Below, piece by piece: positions 33,122-44,919 of a stretch of 64,000 bases of DNA. Origin of the DNA: Membranipora membranacea. Its lineage: Eukaryota > Bryozoa > Gymnolaemata > Cheilostomatida > Membraniporidae. Position 1 is the first letter of the stretch. Each line of letters begins with the position of its first letter. The stretch is taken from contig OU612067.1 of NCBI GenBank assembly GCA_914767715.1, forward strand, positions 9,856,001 through 9,920,000, in the 5' to 3' direction. A model generated the notes under the pieces. That model had not been told where the DNA came from. It was given only the letters and a program-made list of their open reading frames with translations, and did not search any database. The position numbers and the translations under genes are program-made.

Positions 33122-36100
33122 ATGTCGTTTACAGAGATGGGTGAGGCATTTTTCCAGCAAGTTCCTTTTTTCTCTTAGCTACCTTTTTTTATTTATCCTA
33201 ATAATGGGCAAAACAATCTACTACCTGTCAGTCAGTGTCTCACTCCCAATCTCACTAACTCACTTACTTAACTTAGTTAGTGAGACTGGTAGTGGGACTG
33301 AGTCACTACTATTATTTATTGCAACTCTATATCTATCTTATCTTAGCCATACAGATCAGTAAAATTAGAGTGGTAGGAGATTGCTCCTATCATCCACAAC
33401 AAATGTTTGAGCATGGGCACCTTGGGGCTGAAAAGCATAACACAATGTCAGTTAACACTTTAAAAGGTTTACTTTGCCAAAGTTTGGGGTTTTGTTGGTG
33501 ATAATAGTGGACTTTGGCAAAGTGCTATGCTTTTGAGTCCCCATTTGCTTGAGAGTTTGTTTGCTGGCACTCTTTTGCTCAGGCAGACTACCTCACTACA
33601 GTGGTTAGTTTGCGGGTGATTGTGTAATTCGACCCATCCTTGGCTGAAGAGGCTATAAACTCAAAACTGCTAGCAATTTATTTAGCAATTTGATATTTTG
33701 TGTATAATGAGGCATAGGGAAGATTTTGATAAAAAAACCTCACCATTTTTGCCTGCCATACGTATCGTTACCCAGTGCAGCCCATGACAAGATTCTTTGT
33801 TTGTAGATGATGTCATACCAGATCTAAGTATCCTAACAGAGGAAACGCCGAATCCTATTCAGCATGGGCTGAAGGAAGAAGGTACGTTTGAAAAAGGGAT
33901 TTGAATTATGTATACTACGATCTTAAATGGTACATGCAGAAATTGCTCAGCTTTGTTGGTGTCAGTCATGGACGCTTCACTCATTTCACAGGCAATAACC
34001 GGTCACTGATAATTATTGTGATTAATTTTATGTGTTTACACCGCCCGTAAAGCATACGATTGTATAATGGGTTAAAGATGTGTACTGGTGTATAATCTTG
34101 CTTTTCCTTGTCCCTCATCAGTCATGATGAATGCACCCTCATCACAGGCTGACACTGAAAGGTTTGATACCGCTTATTGTTCCTTTCCTTAGTTCAGTGG
34201 TTAAAGTCCAGACTACTTCATCTTAGGGTTGAGTTGGCCCAACAGTTTGGTGTGTCTTCTAAGTCTGCCCTTCTGTGTTAATGATTGCAAACTGGACTTT
34301 GACTACTGAACAGAGCTCGCCTGCTATTGTTTTGAATTGTATTGTTCTGCTTTGTTCATGTTGAAAAGTTGCCGGTCCGAGCCGCGTATATGTAAAAGTT
34401 TCTGCATTATTCTATGGTCGTATAGACACTGCAGGTGCTGTGGCCACCAGTCATTGGATTGGTCTTACTTCAGCTGTAAGTACGGCTGTTGAGTTTTCAT
34501 AAAGCCTTTTATTTCCGCCTGATCATACCACCTAAGGCAGCACCGACAAAAAACAAACAACAGTTTTGTTGGCCTCCCATGATGCACCAATGCCACCAAG
34601 TCATGAAAAGGCTGGGGCTAAAAGTAAAATAGTTTTGCTTTCATCACTCAGCTTCATTTTCAAGTTTTAATAGCTACCTTTTTTATATTTGTAGTGAGGT
34701 TGTTGTCACCAAAAAACGGAGGGGTCGACCGAAGGGTTCTAAGAATAAGGTAAAGGCGGCATCACGGAAGATTGTTGCTAAGGCTAAGAAGCACTCGGTA
34801 AGATGCATTAGTAAGACTCATTTTTTAATGGTATAACTGGCCCTACTCGTGGACAATAGCATTGTACTGGTGTCCAAGTGAGTCAGGGACAAAGTTATAG
34901 AGAAAGCGTAGCCCAAAAACCACAACCAGTTACCCCAAACACACACCCAAACCCCTAATCAAAACACAGATTTTGATCTACGGGACTTAGTCCGGATACC
35001 GTGCAAGTATAGGCCGCAAAAGTCACTACAATTATTGATGTATTGAGGCCATGTTGTTTCCATCAAGGTGTATTGATAATTGTAGCTTATGAAGACACCC
35101 TCACCAAAAACAAAACCAAAACGATATCAAGTTTCCACACCCACTTCGTCTGGTGAGGTAAGTGGTAGGAAATACAATATTGACTTATGTAAACGCTGCG
35201 TTACCATGCAGTCGGCATTTTTTGGGTTTTTTAAAGGGATATGCACACATCACCTAGATGTGTGTTAATACATTACACAAAGCTGACACAGTGTAAACAC
35301 AGCTTTTTCCACCCACTCATACCTGATATATCACAGTATTTTCGGCCTTGAATTATTTGATAGCTCCTACTTATATGTATTTGGTTACCTGCTGATGTAT
35401 TTAAGTTTTGAGACAACAAGTAGCAGTCATGTTTATTTCCAGTAAAATTCTAATTGTATAAGGATTATTGACTCGCTTCATCACTATTACATCCCAATAC
35501 ATAGTGCCATGCTCTGTCTGATTTTTGCATTGCTATCCTGCTTTTCGCTGTTGTAAGAATTTGACTTTTGCCTCTCTATTCAATGAATACGACTTTGATA
35601 GAATATATTTCCTCTTCTCAGGTAACACCAAAAGCTGCTGGAGGGTTATTTGCTAGGAATCTGCTAGTGTCTCCTCCCAGTCCAGTAGAAGTACCAGTCC
35701 CAGTATCAGATGTTGAGTCTGAGTCGGATTTTGATGATGTACAGAGGGAGCTGTATGAGGGCGAGGGAACAGGTAATGGTCACTGATATACTTGTATGTT
35801 TCCACATGCTTGTCCATAACAGATGATATTTAAACCCTAATAGTAGTAATGATATGTTAACCCTAATAATAGTAATAAAGGCCTTAATGATGACGCAAGA
35901 CCGTATTTTTCCGACAGTACTGTAACCCATAAGAAATATGTCATGTCTCTACTTTGATAGTATTGTCCGTGCTGTTTGCCAGCTTTGAGATTTTTTATTG
36001 TAGAACCTATTCCATATACGAGGGAACTGAAAGAGGTTCTCATTAAAGTCTGCCTGCCTGCTATAAAGGGGTACAACCTGGCGAAATCAAAAGCCGAAAA

Positions 36101-37630
36101 GGAGAGGGTAAGGGGAATCCAATAATTACTGATTGATTTTGGAAGCTGATGCAACTTGCAAAGGCTTAATGTTCGAAAATGGAGCAGCCACATACCATCC
36201 AGACTAGCGGACTAAGTTTTTTTGGAAAGAAAATTCCTTGCTACCTATCATACTACGTTTACTCTTGATGATAAGGAAGGATAGCTAGAAATGAAATCTA
36301 TCATCATGTGATGAGCTTGTTACCCGTCCTTGGGATCGTTGAAACACTTTCCTGTGAGTCTGCTCCATAAACTATCATTGAATGTTAAATTCCATAAACA
36401 TTGTTTTGATATTTGTGTAAAATTCACCTTTCCGGATGTTTTTTGTTTGGATTTGTCTTCTTATTAACCGGCAGCAGAAAACTGTTTCTTTTTCATAATT
36501 TCTGTTGCACACCTACAGCTTTATCATCATGTCAACACTGTTTTTTTTTGTAGATTTGGGAAGACATCGAAGGTAATCTTATAGAGAAGGGCTTCCCTGG
36601 TATGATTAAAGGACGAGGCAAGGATCTGCGGAGGCAGTATCTGAGTCTACTAAAAACCCATAAAGAGATAGAGGACTGGAACTGCCAGAGTGGTATGTTG
36701 CCGTTGCTTAATCATCCACTGCTGGATATAAACTAGGCCTTCTTTGGCCCCCTTTTAACCAACATGAGTTCCCTGTCTTATATACCTAACAATGAAGATA
36801 AGATGCCTGAGTGCAAAAGCAACTGATCATCGCTTGATTTCGGCATGTGTTGTCGGTGAAAGCAATAATAGAACTTGATCACAGCCCTTAGGAATTGCTT
36901 GTATCCTGTACTTGGTATTTTGAAAACTGGCTGATGTGTCATATGCTTGTAACCTGCATTGCTCATGACTCAAATTCCTTGGGTGATACAAAATTGCATT
37001 CTGTGATTATTAGGAAGAAATAGGAGAAGTTTCAAGTACTCCGAGGCATTTTACAATGCCATCAATGTTGCCAAAGAAGACGCCCCTCAGGTGGATGTGA
37101 CCGTGGATGTGGGAACAGAGTAAGTAGAAATATCTTTAAATTCATTATCTCGATTGCAAGATGTTTCAGTGAGACATATGATTTGTATGCAAATCAGCCT
37201 GGTATATACACTCAGTAAGCGCCTTTTGAGATTCATTCACCGCTCATACCATAGCTAGAATTTCTGTTAAGCAGCAGGAGAGATTTCAACTTCTTATAGA
37301 CATAATAAATACGCGTTGCATTATTTGTAGGGAACGGCCTCATTGTTGCAGGCATCGTTGTTTAACAATCATTGAAGTCATTGAAGTATTTTATGTGATC
37401 GCCAAAAGCCATACTAACATTCATTCCATTTCAGACCTGCTGCTTCATCTACAATGCAGCCTAGGAAGCATCCGAGGGGAAAGAAGACAAACGACACAGA
37501 ACAGCAGAAGCTCCAGTTATTAAAAATGGAAGTTGAATCGAAGGTAGCATATATGGAGAAAATGCTAGAAAACGATAACAAAAAAATAGAACTCTTAGAA
37601 AAACTCGTGAATCACATTACTAGCCAATAG
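33122..37630 (+). CDS. Harbinger accessory protein with AT-hook and Myb/SANT-like domain, element C
   Basis: Ten exons: 33122-33140, 33807-33881, 34122-34161, 34695-34797, 35086-35157, 35622-35772, 36004-36107, 36554-36692, 37014-37119, 37435-37630. The sum is 1005 nt, 334 residues, no stop. Order: short acidic start (MSFTEMDDVIPDLSIL), an AT-hook (KKRRGRPKGSKNK) in a basic exon, an acidic patch (DVESESDFDDVQRELYEGEG), then the Myb/SANT-like domain over exons 7-8 (IPYTRELKEVLIKV, IWEDIEGNLIEKGFPGM, RGKDLRRQYLSLLKTHKEI). The C-terminal helix of heptad type (LLKMEVESKVAYMEKMLE) probably dimerises. In known Harbinger systems the Myb-like partner binds transposon ends and helps bring the transposase to the nucleus. 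Seven of its exons match in length the equivalents in element A, with closely similar protein. Confidence 0.88.
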
Positions 37631-37689
37631 AACTGATAGGACTTAACGACTAACTACAACACACTACACAACTACTACAACACAACTTT

Positions 37690-38400
37690 GATCGTCATGA
37701 TACTGTCTGTTTATACGTATTTATATTTTAGTGTGCTATACTTTTCTTCCGCGTCTTGTCATTTCAATTCTTTCCTACAGACACTTATACACTTATTATG
37801 TAGTAGCCAGAACTTCCGAGCTTAGCTGTTTTTGTCATTGTCTATAGATTCATACCGATATTTTCATGTTCTATACTTAACAACAGTGCCCAGTCATTTA
37901 TTCCATGCCGACATTTTAGCGTAGTAGACTCAACTTCAATTCTCAGCTGTTTTGGTAATGTCTTTTTATTCATACTGATATTTAATATGTGCTATACTTC
38001 CCTTCTGTGCCTGGTCATTTCTTTCATACAGAAACTTTTATGGCATAGACCCAACTTCAGTGCTCTGCTGTTTTTGACATTGCCTTTTTATTCTATTCTT
38101 TACTAAACAGTGCCTGGCCGTTGATGCCGCGGAGACAAGTTAGTGTAGTAGACCCAGCTTCAGTTCTCAGCCGTTTTGAGACTGTCTTTTTATTCATACT
38201 GCTATTTTCATGTCCTATATACTTCACAACAGTCCCTGGTCATTAATTCCGTGCAGACAGTTTGGTGCAGTAGACACAGCTTCAGTTCTCAGCTGTCTTG
38301 ATACAGTCTTTTTATTTGTACTGCTAGTATTTTCATGCACTAGGCTACACTTCAGTATTCATTATATTCCTGAGGATACTTATCCTGCGTTTGGCATTTC
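37690..38400 (+). repeat. Degenerate tandem repeat of about 120 bp, five copies
   Basis: Copies share a core of AGTTCTCAGCTGTTTT, CTTTTTATTCATACTG and CAGTGCCTGGTCATT, with core positions near 37,824, 37,944, 38,066, 38,168 and 38,290. It follows the stop codon of the element C Myb-like gene and precedes an AATAAA at about 38,461, so it may form its 3' UTR. Confidence 0.8.
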
Positions 38401-38784
38401 ATTTTGACCGATGATCGGTTACAGTGCCTTTTATCTTGCTTTACACGGTACATAGAACGAAAATAAATTTATTTTTAGCTTTTTTTTTATTTTAAGTTCA
38501 GTCAGAGAACTGGAATCAAGTTCTCTGGTTCAGTGGACAGTTACACAACAATATAAAGATGTGTTTAAAAACAAACTAAAAATGGTTATCACACAATAAT
38601 TAACTGACTGAAAAGCATCAGCCTCTCATATGAACTATCTTGGCAGTCTACATATAAACAACGAAACAGCAAGCGAAGCCAGGAACAAAAGAATTGACAA
38701 AAATGAATCATGTCACAACAGTTTCTATACCGATCGGAGCACAACTGTGTCATGAAGGCCCAGTACAGGAGTGGTTATGAAAAT

Positions 38785-40935
38785 AAACATTTATACTGGG
38801 TTTGGTAAGCGCGGAGAATGGCGATAGGCAGTTTCTATTCTGTAGACCTAAAAGACGGCAATATTGACAAGAAAGAACTTCCATACACAAGCCTACAAGT
38901 CAGTCGACGGAGGATCACCAGATAAGTATTGTGAAGCTAACTTGTGACCAGTTGCAATCAGTTAGTAATTTAGGTTGCATAAGCGAGTATGTCCCGATAT
39001 CATTGCCCTGTTTAGTGAGAGAGAAGGGGCCAGTACGAACCCCTCGCACTTAATTTGGAAGTAGAAACTCTGGTCAAACAAAAGATCTAGCTAGGATACA
39101 TGTACTGATACCGGTTTCATGGTATGATGTAACAGAATCTCACTCTTTTTGATGGGCAAAGTTAATTTTGACTGATTTGCAGGCTGTGTGTCATTGTCTA
39201 GACACTGCACCTGAAATATACTTACACTTGAATGTCAAATCCAAATGTTTTAGCAACTGATGAAACACAAAGAGCCTTGCTTAGCCAATTAGTAAAACAT
39301 GGAATTTAATCATTTATCAATCGGTAAAACAAGGAAAGCCTTACTGCTAGCTTAGTGACAAAACAGGAGTTGTCTTCTGTTTGAGGTTCAAGCGTTTAAT
39401 GGAATGAACGGTTGGTTCTGTGGAAAACTTGTGCCAAAAAAACAAAAGACAACCTGTGTTAGCACTAAAACCCGCTGAATTCCCTGCTTTACCGATGGGC
39501 AGAGCAAAAAGTTCTTTGTTTATAATTGCCAAACCAATTTAGTAAAGGACAGAAATTATGACTGCACCCAATGGTAAAACTGCTAGTTTTGGTGCTAAAA
39601 AAGGAGTTGTCCTTTACATGTGCAAGCGTTCAACAGAATTGACAGCTGATTCTGTTGAAAGCTTGTGCTGTAAACAAAAGACAACTAATGTTTTAGCACT
39701 AAAACAGAAGAATTCCTTGCTTTACCGATGGTTAAACAAACAGTTCCTTGTTTTACCTATTGGTAATCCACGGAGTTCTTTGCATTAGCCGTTGGCAAAA
39801 GCAAAGAATTGAATGCTGGACCAATGAGTAAAGGATGGAAGTTATGACTGCAACGAAAGTAGTTTAAGTGCTCAAACCAAGGGTTGTCTTCCGGCGCACG
39901 CTATCCATGGAATGACCCCTTGGTGTCATTCTGTGAATAGCGTGCGCCACAGCGGAAGACAACCCTTGGTTTTAGCACTAAAACTACAACGAAAGATAAA
40001 ACTGCTAGTTTTATTGCTTAAAGAGGAGCTGTCCTCTGTTCGTGGAGCAACCGTTCAACAGAGTCAACAGTTGTGCTGTAAACAAAAGACAACTTCTGTT
40101 CTAGCACTAAAACTAAAGAATTTCTCGTTTTACCGATGGGAAGAACAATGAGGTTATGTTTTACCTATCGGTAAACCACAGAGATCCTTGCATTACCGAT
40201 TAGTAACATACAGAATTCGGTGCTTTACCAACAGGTAAAACACAGAATTCCTGGCCCCACTTATTGACATAATACAGTATTCCTTGTTTTGCCAATCAGT
40301 AAATTGGTAAAACAAGGAATTCTGTATTATCTCAACTGCTTTACCCCTTGGTAAAAGACAGAATTTCTTGCTTAGACAAACTAATGGTTGAAACGGCAAG
40401 CGATGTATTTTATCAATATGGCAAAAACAAGAAATTTTGTGATTTACTAAACGGTAGAACAAGGGGTTGTGTGTTGGATTTGACATTCAAGTGTAAGTAT
40501 ATTTCAGGTGCAGTGTCTAGACAATGACACACAGCCTGCAAATCAGTCAAAATTAACTTCGCCCATCAAAAAGAGTGAGATTCTGTTATATCATACCATG
40601 AAACCGGTATCAGTACATGTATCCTAGCTAGATCTTTGGTTTGACTAGAGTTTCTACTTCCAAATTAAGTGCGAGGGGTTCGTACTGGCCCCTTCTCTCT
40701 CACTAAACAGGGCAATGATATCGGGACATACTCGCTTATGCAACCTAAATTACAAACTGATTGCAACTGGTAACAAGTTAGCTTCACAATACTTATCTGG
40801 TGATCCTCCGTACTGGCTGTGGGCATGTGTATGCGAGTTCTTTCTTGTCAATATCGCCGTATTATAGGTCTACAGAATGGAAACTGCCTATCGCCGTCTC
40901 TGCGAGCTTTACCGAACCTGCATTTATACAGCAAA
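38785..40935. mobile_element. Large fold-back element inside transposon C
   Basis: Arms of about 460 bp at 38,785-39,243 and 40,474-40,935 are near-perfect complements (for example CACTTGAATGTCAAATCC against its reverse at the inner edge). The 1.2-kb centre is made of repeated pieces of GGTAAAACAAGGAATTC type plus four hairpins bounded by TTTTAGCACTAAAA-like ends at about 39,340-39,470, 39,578-39,700, 39,867-39,979 and 40,015-40,125. The third is an almost perfect stem of 113 bp. Short related direct repeats (CGGAGCACA...AAGGCCCAGTACAG) flank the arms at 38,735 and 41,010. No protein is encoded; short open frames here follow the repeats. It lies between the convergent genes, where elements A and B have nothing comparable. 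Confidence 0.85.
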
Positions 40936-41194
40936 AGTGCGGACAATGAGCCTGTCTTCAAATTATGTAAAAAGTAGATCATGGCAAACAATCAGTCTTT
41001 AGATAGCTCGGAGCACACCTGTGGCATAAAGGCCCAGTACAGTTATGGCAGTTATATAGAAGTTATCTTTTATAAGGCAAGGGAGAGACCAGGAGTTATG
41101 GCACTGAATTTACGAATGAAATAAGTCAAAACAACAGTCTCCGGACAAATCGGAGCACACCAGGGACACAAAGGCAAAACAGGAAATTTAATCA

Positions 41195-44100
41195 TTAAAA
41201 AGTGTCATCAACCCCCTGCTTAAAGTATGTCTTGCAGATGGCCTCTCGTTTCGATATCGCAGAGTCAAACCTCAACTCAGTCATCACTCGGCCACACTGC
41301 TCCCTATCTGTTACACAATCATGTCGTAGGATATAGTTGTGTAGGATAAGGCAGCACCTTATCACTGCTCTCGCCCTCTCCCTTGAGCGTACATCAACTT
41401 GTTTGAGTCTTCGCCAAACGTTCTTTAGGCGGCCGTTTGCGTGTTCTACTAGAACTCTAGTGGCACTGTGGGCCTTGTTGAATTTCTTCACCCGCCGAGG
41501 ATTATTACGTGTATCCCTGTATGGCTTCATCATTCCACTCTCTAGCTTGTACGCACTGTCGCCTGAATATAAATTTATGTTTAATCATGCATTTTCACTT
41601 TACCCACAACGTGGAAGTGGGCATAACATATGTAGATATAGTCAGATGAACATTGGATGCAGAATATTGGGTATTTTATTCTAGTTCAGCCAGCTGGTAT
41701 TAAAGTTACATGTACTTTTCCATTCAGCAATGCTGCACAGTTAACAAGTCTACTCTGGGCAAGATGGGGTCAGATTAAACTTGTAAACATCATATAAAAA
41801 ATCAATAACATGTTTGCAGATGATTACAAGCCTAGCCATACCACCAGCCCTGTTTAGATTGGTTTAGCCAAGTAGTAGGGTAATATTAAGCTCATAAATT
41901 ATCAAATTTTGCTGTCAAATTTAAGTATTTATCATAGATTTTTCTTATTGAAACATCTTGTTGTGGAGGACATGAAGGTTGAAATCCAAGCTAAGTACCT
42001 CATTCTGGGTGAGCGGAAGCAATCACTGACATACAATGGAAAAAGAAGACACAAGAATCACAAATTACTACTAACTTACCAAGTAAATGATACTGGGCAG
42101 GCAGTGTACTGAGTTTCTCCACGAGGTCTGCGCGTCTCAGGACTCTGGCATCATGATAGGATCCTGGAGAGCCTACACTATAATAAATGACTTCCTCTGC
42201 GCTGTTTACTACCAGCATACAGTTGAAACTGTAATTCTTTTTCCGACTAAAGTATGTCTGTAACAATTTTAATAGGATATTAACTAAATTAGCAATTGCT
42301 ACCACTGCAGTGGTGCTAGTCGGCTTCATAGTATAGATGAGTAATCAATGTCTGTTATGAGTTTGGGCATTTCACTGCAGGGATAAACGCAGCAACCAAA
42401 GCCTTATAGAGGGCTTTGGCAGCAACAGAGGCAAATAGACATAGCCAATGGTCAGCAACATGCACACATCACCCATGATGCCATGAACATGCCAAGCATG
42501 ATAGGTGGGTCTATTATCCTTGAACATACAGGGCTTAACATTATTATGGAGCTGCTATAGAATGCTTTACAAAGTGCATTGACTAAGGCCAGAGAGTAAA
42601 CTCGTGACTGACATGATAGTATATGGTAACAGCTTTAGAAACAGCACTCACCTCTGAGTGTTGAGAAGGCTGAGCAATTTTCACCTCAGTTCCATCAACT
42701 AGGCCAATGACACCTGGGAAACCTGTTGGGAAAGGCAATAACAATACAACGTGAATCATCACATTAAATGATTACACCACAATATTTCAGGTCTACTACA
42801 GACTTCAACTACATCTATTGCCTAAGGCCCTGAGCACACTAGTCCGTTTTACGGATCCGTTTTTGCTTATATGATTCTGTTCACTGAAGTGATCCTTCAG
42901 GATATAGATACAGGCCAAAAACGGATCCGTTAAACGGACTAGTGTGCTCAGGGCCTAAGACCATTACCACAAGCACTGGTTTTCTTAGCTGTTAGGGATG
43001 CATTGCTCGACAACAAAGGATATAGATCCAGGCCAAATCTAGCTTGAGTGTCTGTGGACAAAAGCACCTACCATATCGGGTGAAGAATGTGGCTTCCTCT
43101 ACCTCCATTTCTTCACGAGTCGGCCAGCTGATGTATTTTGGTTCAAGCTCCAGGAGAGCGTGAGTGATCCTGGTTATGCTCTCGTGAACGGTGGACTCAG
43201 TGACATTGAAGCTGGATGAGGAAACATGAATTCATAAATTACTGACATTAAGTCTTCTCTATGTGTATAATGATGTTATGCGGACATCAAACCAAAGCTC
43301 TCATAATAACAGACAGAAGGATTCGGACTTGGTCACTGCAGGGTAAATTGATATTCGCTAACAAAATAGATACATGTAGCCTACATGATTCATACTGTTT
43401 CTCAAATGAGAAGGCCTACACCGTATAGGTAATACCTAACAGTAATCTAAACTTATTTACAGGTCATATGCATAAACGCAACACCTCTGTCAATTTGAGG
43501 AAATACAGACAGGACTTCGAGAAATTTTCCATTATACCCTGGCTTATACAGCTAACTTAGCTGTCAAAAACTACCAATAGGTTGGGAAAGCTGAGATAGC
43601 GCAGTCGACAAAGCATGCTATTAGTGTAGGGCCTCAACAAATCAAAACACATCTCAGCACCCTAATTGCATACGTCTCAAGATAATTCAAATTACACTTA
43701 TACAATAAAGCAAGCTCTAGTAGGCCTACTCACTGTGTTGCAATTGACGCTATAGCATCAGTTGTGGAGTAATAGTGCAGAGCAATCACGAGTCTGTGAC
43801 CACTCGCCAAGGTATTTGGTGGCATAAATGGCTCTCTATAGTCCCGTAGCCATTCTTTTCCACTGGTAGTCTCCTTCAATTGACTTAGGAGAAGTTCAAA
43901 GGAGTCTGAAAAGTAAAAAAGTGGTCAGATTGTTACCATAAAATCTACCTACCTTGAGAATGAAGGAATAGATTGGAACGATTTGACATAACGGTTGGTT
44001 AAATGTATGGTGTTGTTTTCAGTCAATCACTTCAGTAACATCTCGACTAACACATGTGCACCAAGGGAGAAGAGGCAGAGTACTGCTATAACCCCTAAAC

Positions 44101-44463
44101 AGGTAACAACATGGACTGACAGAATGTGGGAGGGAGGGAGGGAGGGAGGGAGGGAGGGAGGGAGGGAGGGAGGGAGGGAGGGAGGGAGTATGTGCAATGT
44201 GAATACTGTTGATTGATTTGCTTACTATTTAGTATTTATAACTTACCTCGTGATAATCTGAACGAGCTTTGAAATCTGCTGTTACTCCACTGAGATAGAG
44301 AAACATAGAGCTGATCACGTACTGGCCTATGATCCTTTGGCTTCACAGTCACTAATAGCTCAGGGTTGATATCAGGTACAGGGGGAGGGTTGCTTGTTAT
44401 GAAGAAGGATTGCAGTGCAGACAATGAAGATGATGCCTTAGATGATGCAGATTCCCCATTCAT
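41195..44463 (-). CDS. PIF/Harbinger DDE transposase, element C
   Basis: Exons in transcript order 44463-44247, 43905-43734, 43211-43072, 42722-42652, 42257-42080 and 41562-41195 total 1146 nt, 381 residues, no stop. The N-terminal exons carry PDINPELLVTVKPKDHRPVR and EWLRDYREPFMPPNTLASGH, then a helix-turn-helix-like part (FNVTESTVHESITRITHALL). The catalytic DDE_Tnp_4 fold shows all three acidic residues: GVIGLVDGTEVKIAQPS (first Asp), GDSAYKLESGMMKPY (second Asp) and VLVEHANGRLKNVWRRLK (Glu), with the family signature YSVGSPGSYHDARVLRR between. The enzyme cuts and joins transposon ends in the nucleus. Intron 4 side holds a 120-bp MITE (42,836-42,955). Intron positions are identical in element A. 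Looks functional at protein level; activity not shown. Confidence 0.93.
42836..42955. mobile_element. 120-bp MITE in a transposase intron
   Basis: Perfect terminal inverted repeats starting GGCCCTGAGCACACTAGTCC and continuing through the ACGGATCCGTTTTTG region. Flanked by TAA on both sides (or CTAAG if the ends are drawn one base further in). TAA is the usual Harbinger target, but the ends are also hAT-like, so the family is open. Confidence 0.82.
44127..44187. repeat. (GGGA)n microsatellite
   Basis: About 15 uninterrupted GGGA units within the first intron of the element C transposase gene. Confidence 0.97.
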
Positions 44464-44632
44464 CTTGATTGATGGCTACAAATTGACTGTTGAGTGGCTC
44501 TGACCAAAGCCTTAGACAAAGGGCTTTGGCTCTGACAAGCTAATTGGGCAACTACCCTTTCAAGTTGACCAATGAGAGAACAGGTCCACACAATATATTT
44601 CATGTCGCGCGTAGGGCTTATTATAATAAAAT

Positions 44633-44700
44633 CTATTCAGTTGGATTTCCCAATGAAAATGGGATTTCCATTGATTATTTATTGATTATTTAATATAAAT
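44633..44700. mobile_element. Right arm of MITE 1, truncated
   Basis: Reverse complement of the left arm at about 32,332-32,398, ending TTAATATAAAT. The outer about 20 bp (complement of AGGTAAATTCGCGGCCTTGG) are absent and element A begins at the next base. Confidence 0.78.
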
Positions 44701-44919
44701 AGGCAAAAGCGCGACCTGTTCCAATTTAATAAATATTGACTGGGAAACCCAATAACTCTGGGGAATTCCCACTGTTAATAAAATATTACCCAATCGTGTG
44801 GCGCGACTTTTGGGAAACAATTATTTCAATAATAACTGGCCAATAAAAAGCCAATGTAGGTTGTAGGTGTTATCCAATGGGAATGTTTCAAATATTTTCC
44901 ACATTCCACTTGGTGAAAG

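Larger units (their letters stand above)
32703..44632. mobile_element. PIF/Harbinger transposon C, two intact genes
   Basis: The left end is AGGTAAATTCGCAGCCT at 32,703, whose first about 30 bp are separated from the rest by the 151-bp MITE at 32,731. The element holds a plus-strand Myb-like gene (33,122-37,630) and a minus-strand transposase gene (44,463-41,195), facing each other, with a large fold-back between them. The right end is not clear: sequence changes to the right arm of MITE 1 near 44,625-44,635 without a recognisable terminal repeat. Both genes are open after splicing, but the missing right terminus may leave the element unable to move. Confidence 0.75.

Noticed and set aside
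32979-33362. 127-codon plus-strand frame upstream of the element C Myb-like gene
   Set aside because: It runs across the first exon and intron of the gene in another frame, with no motif and no counterpart in elements A and B.
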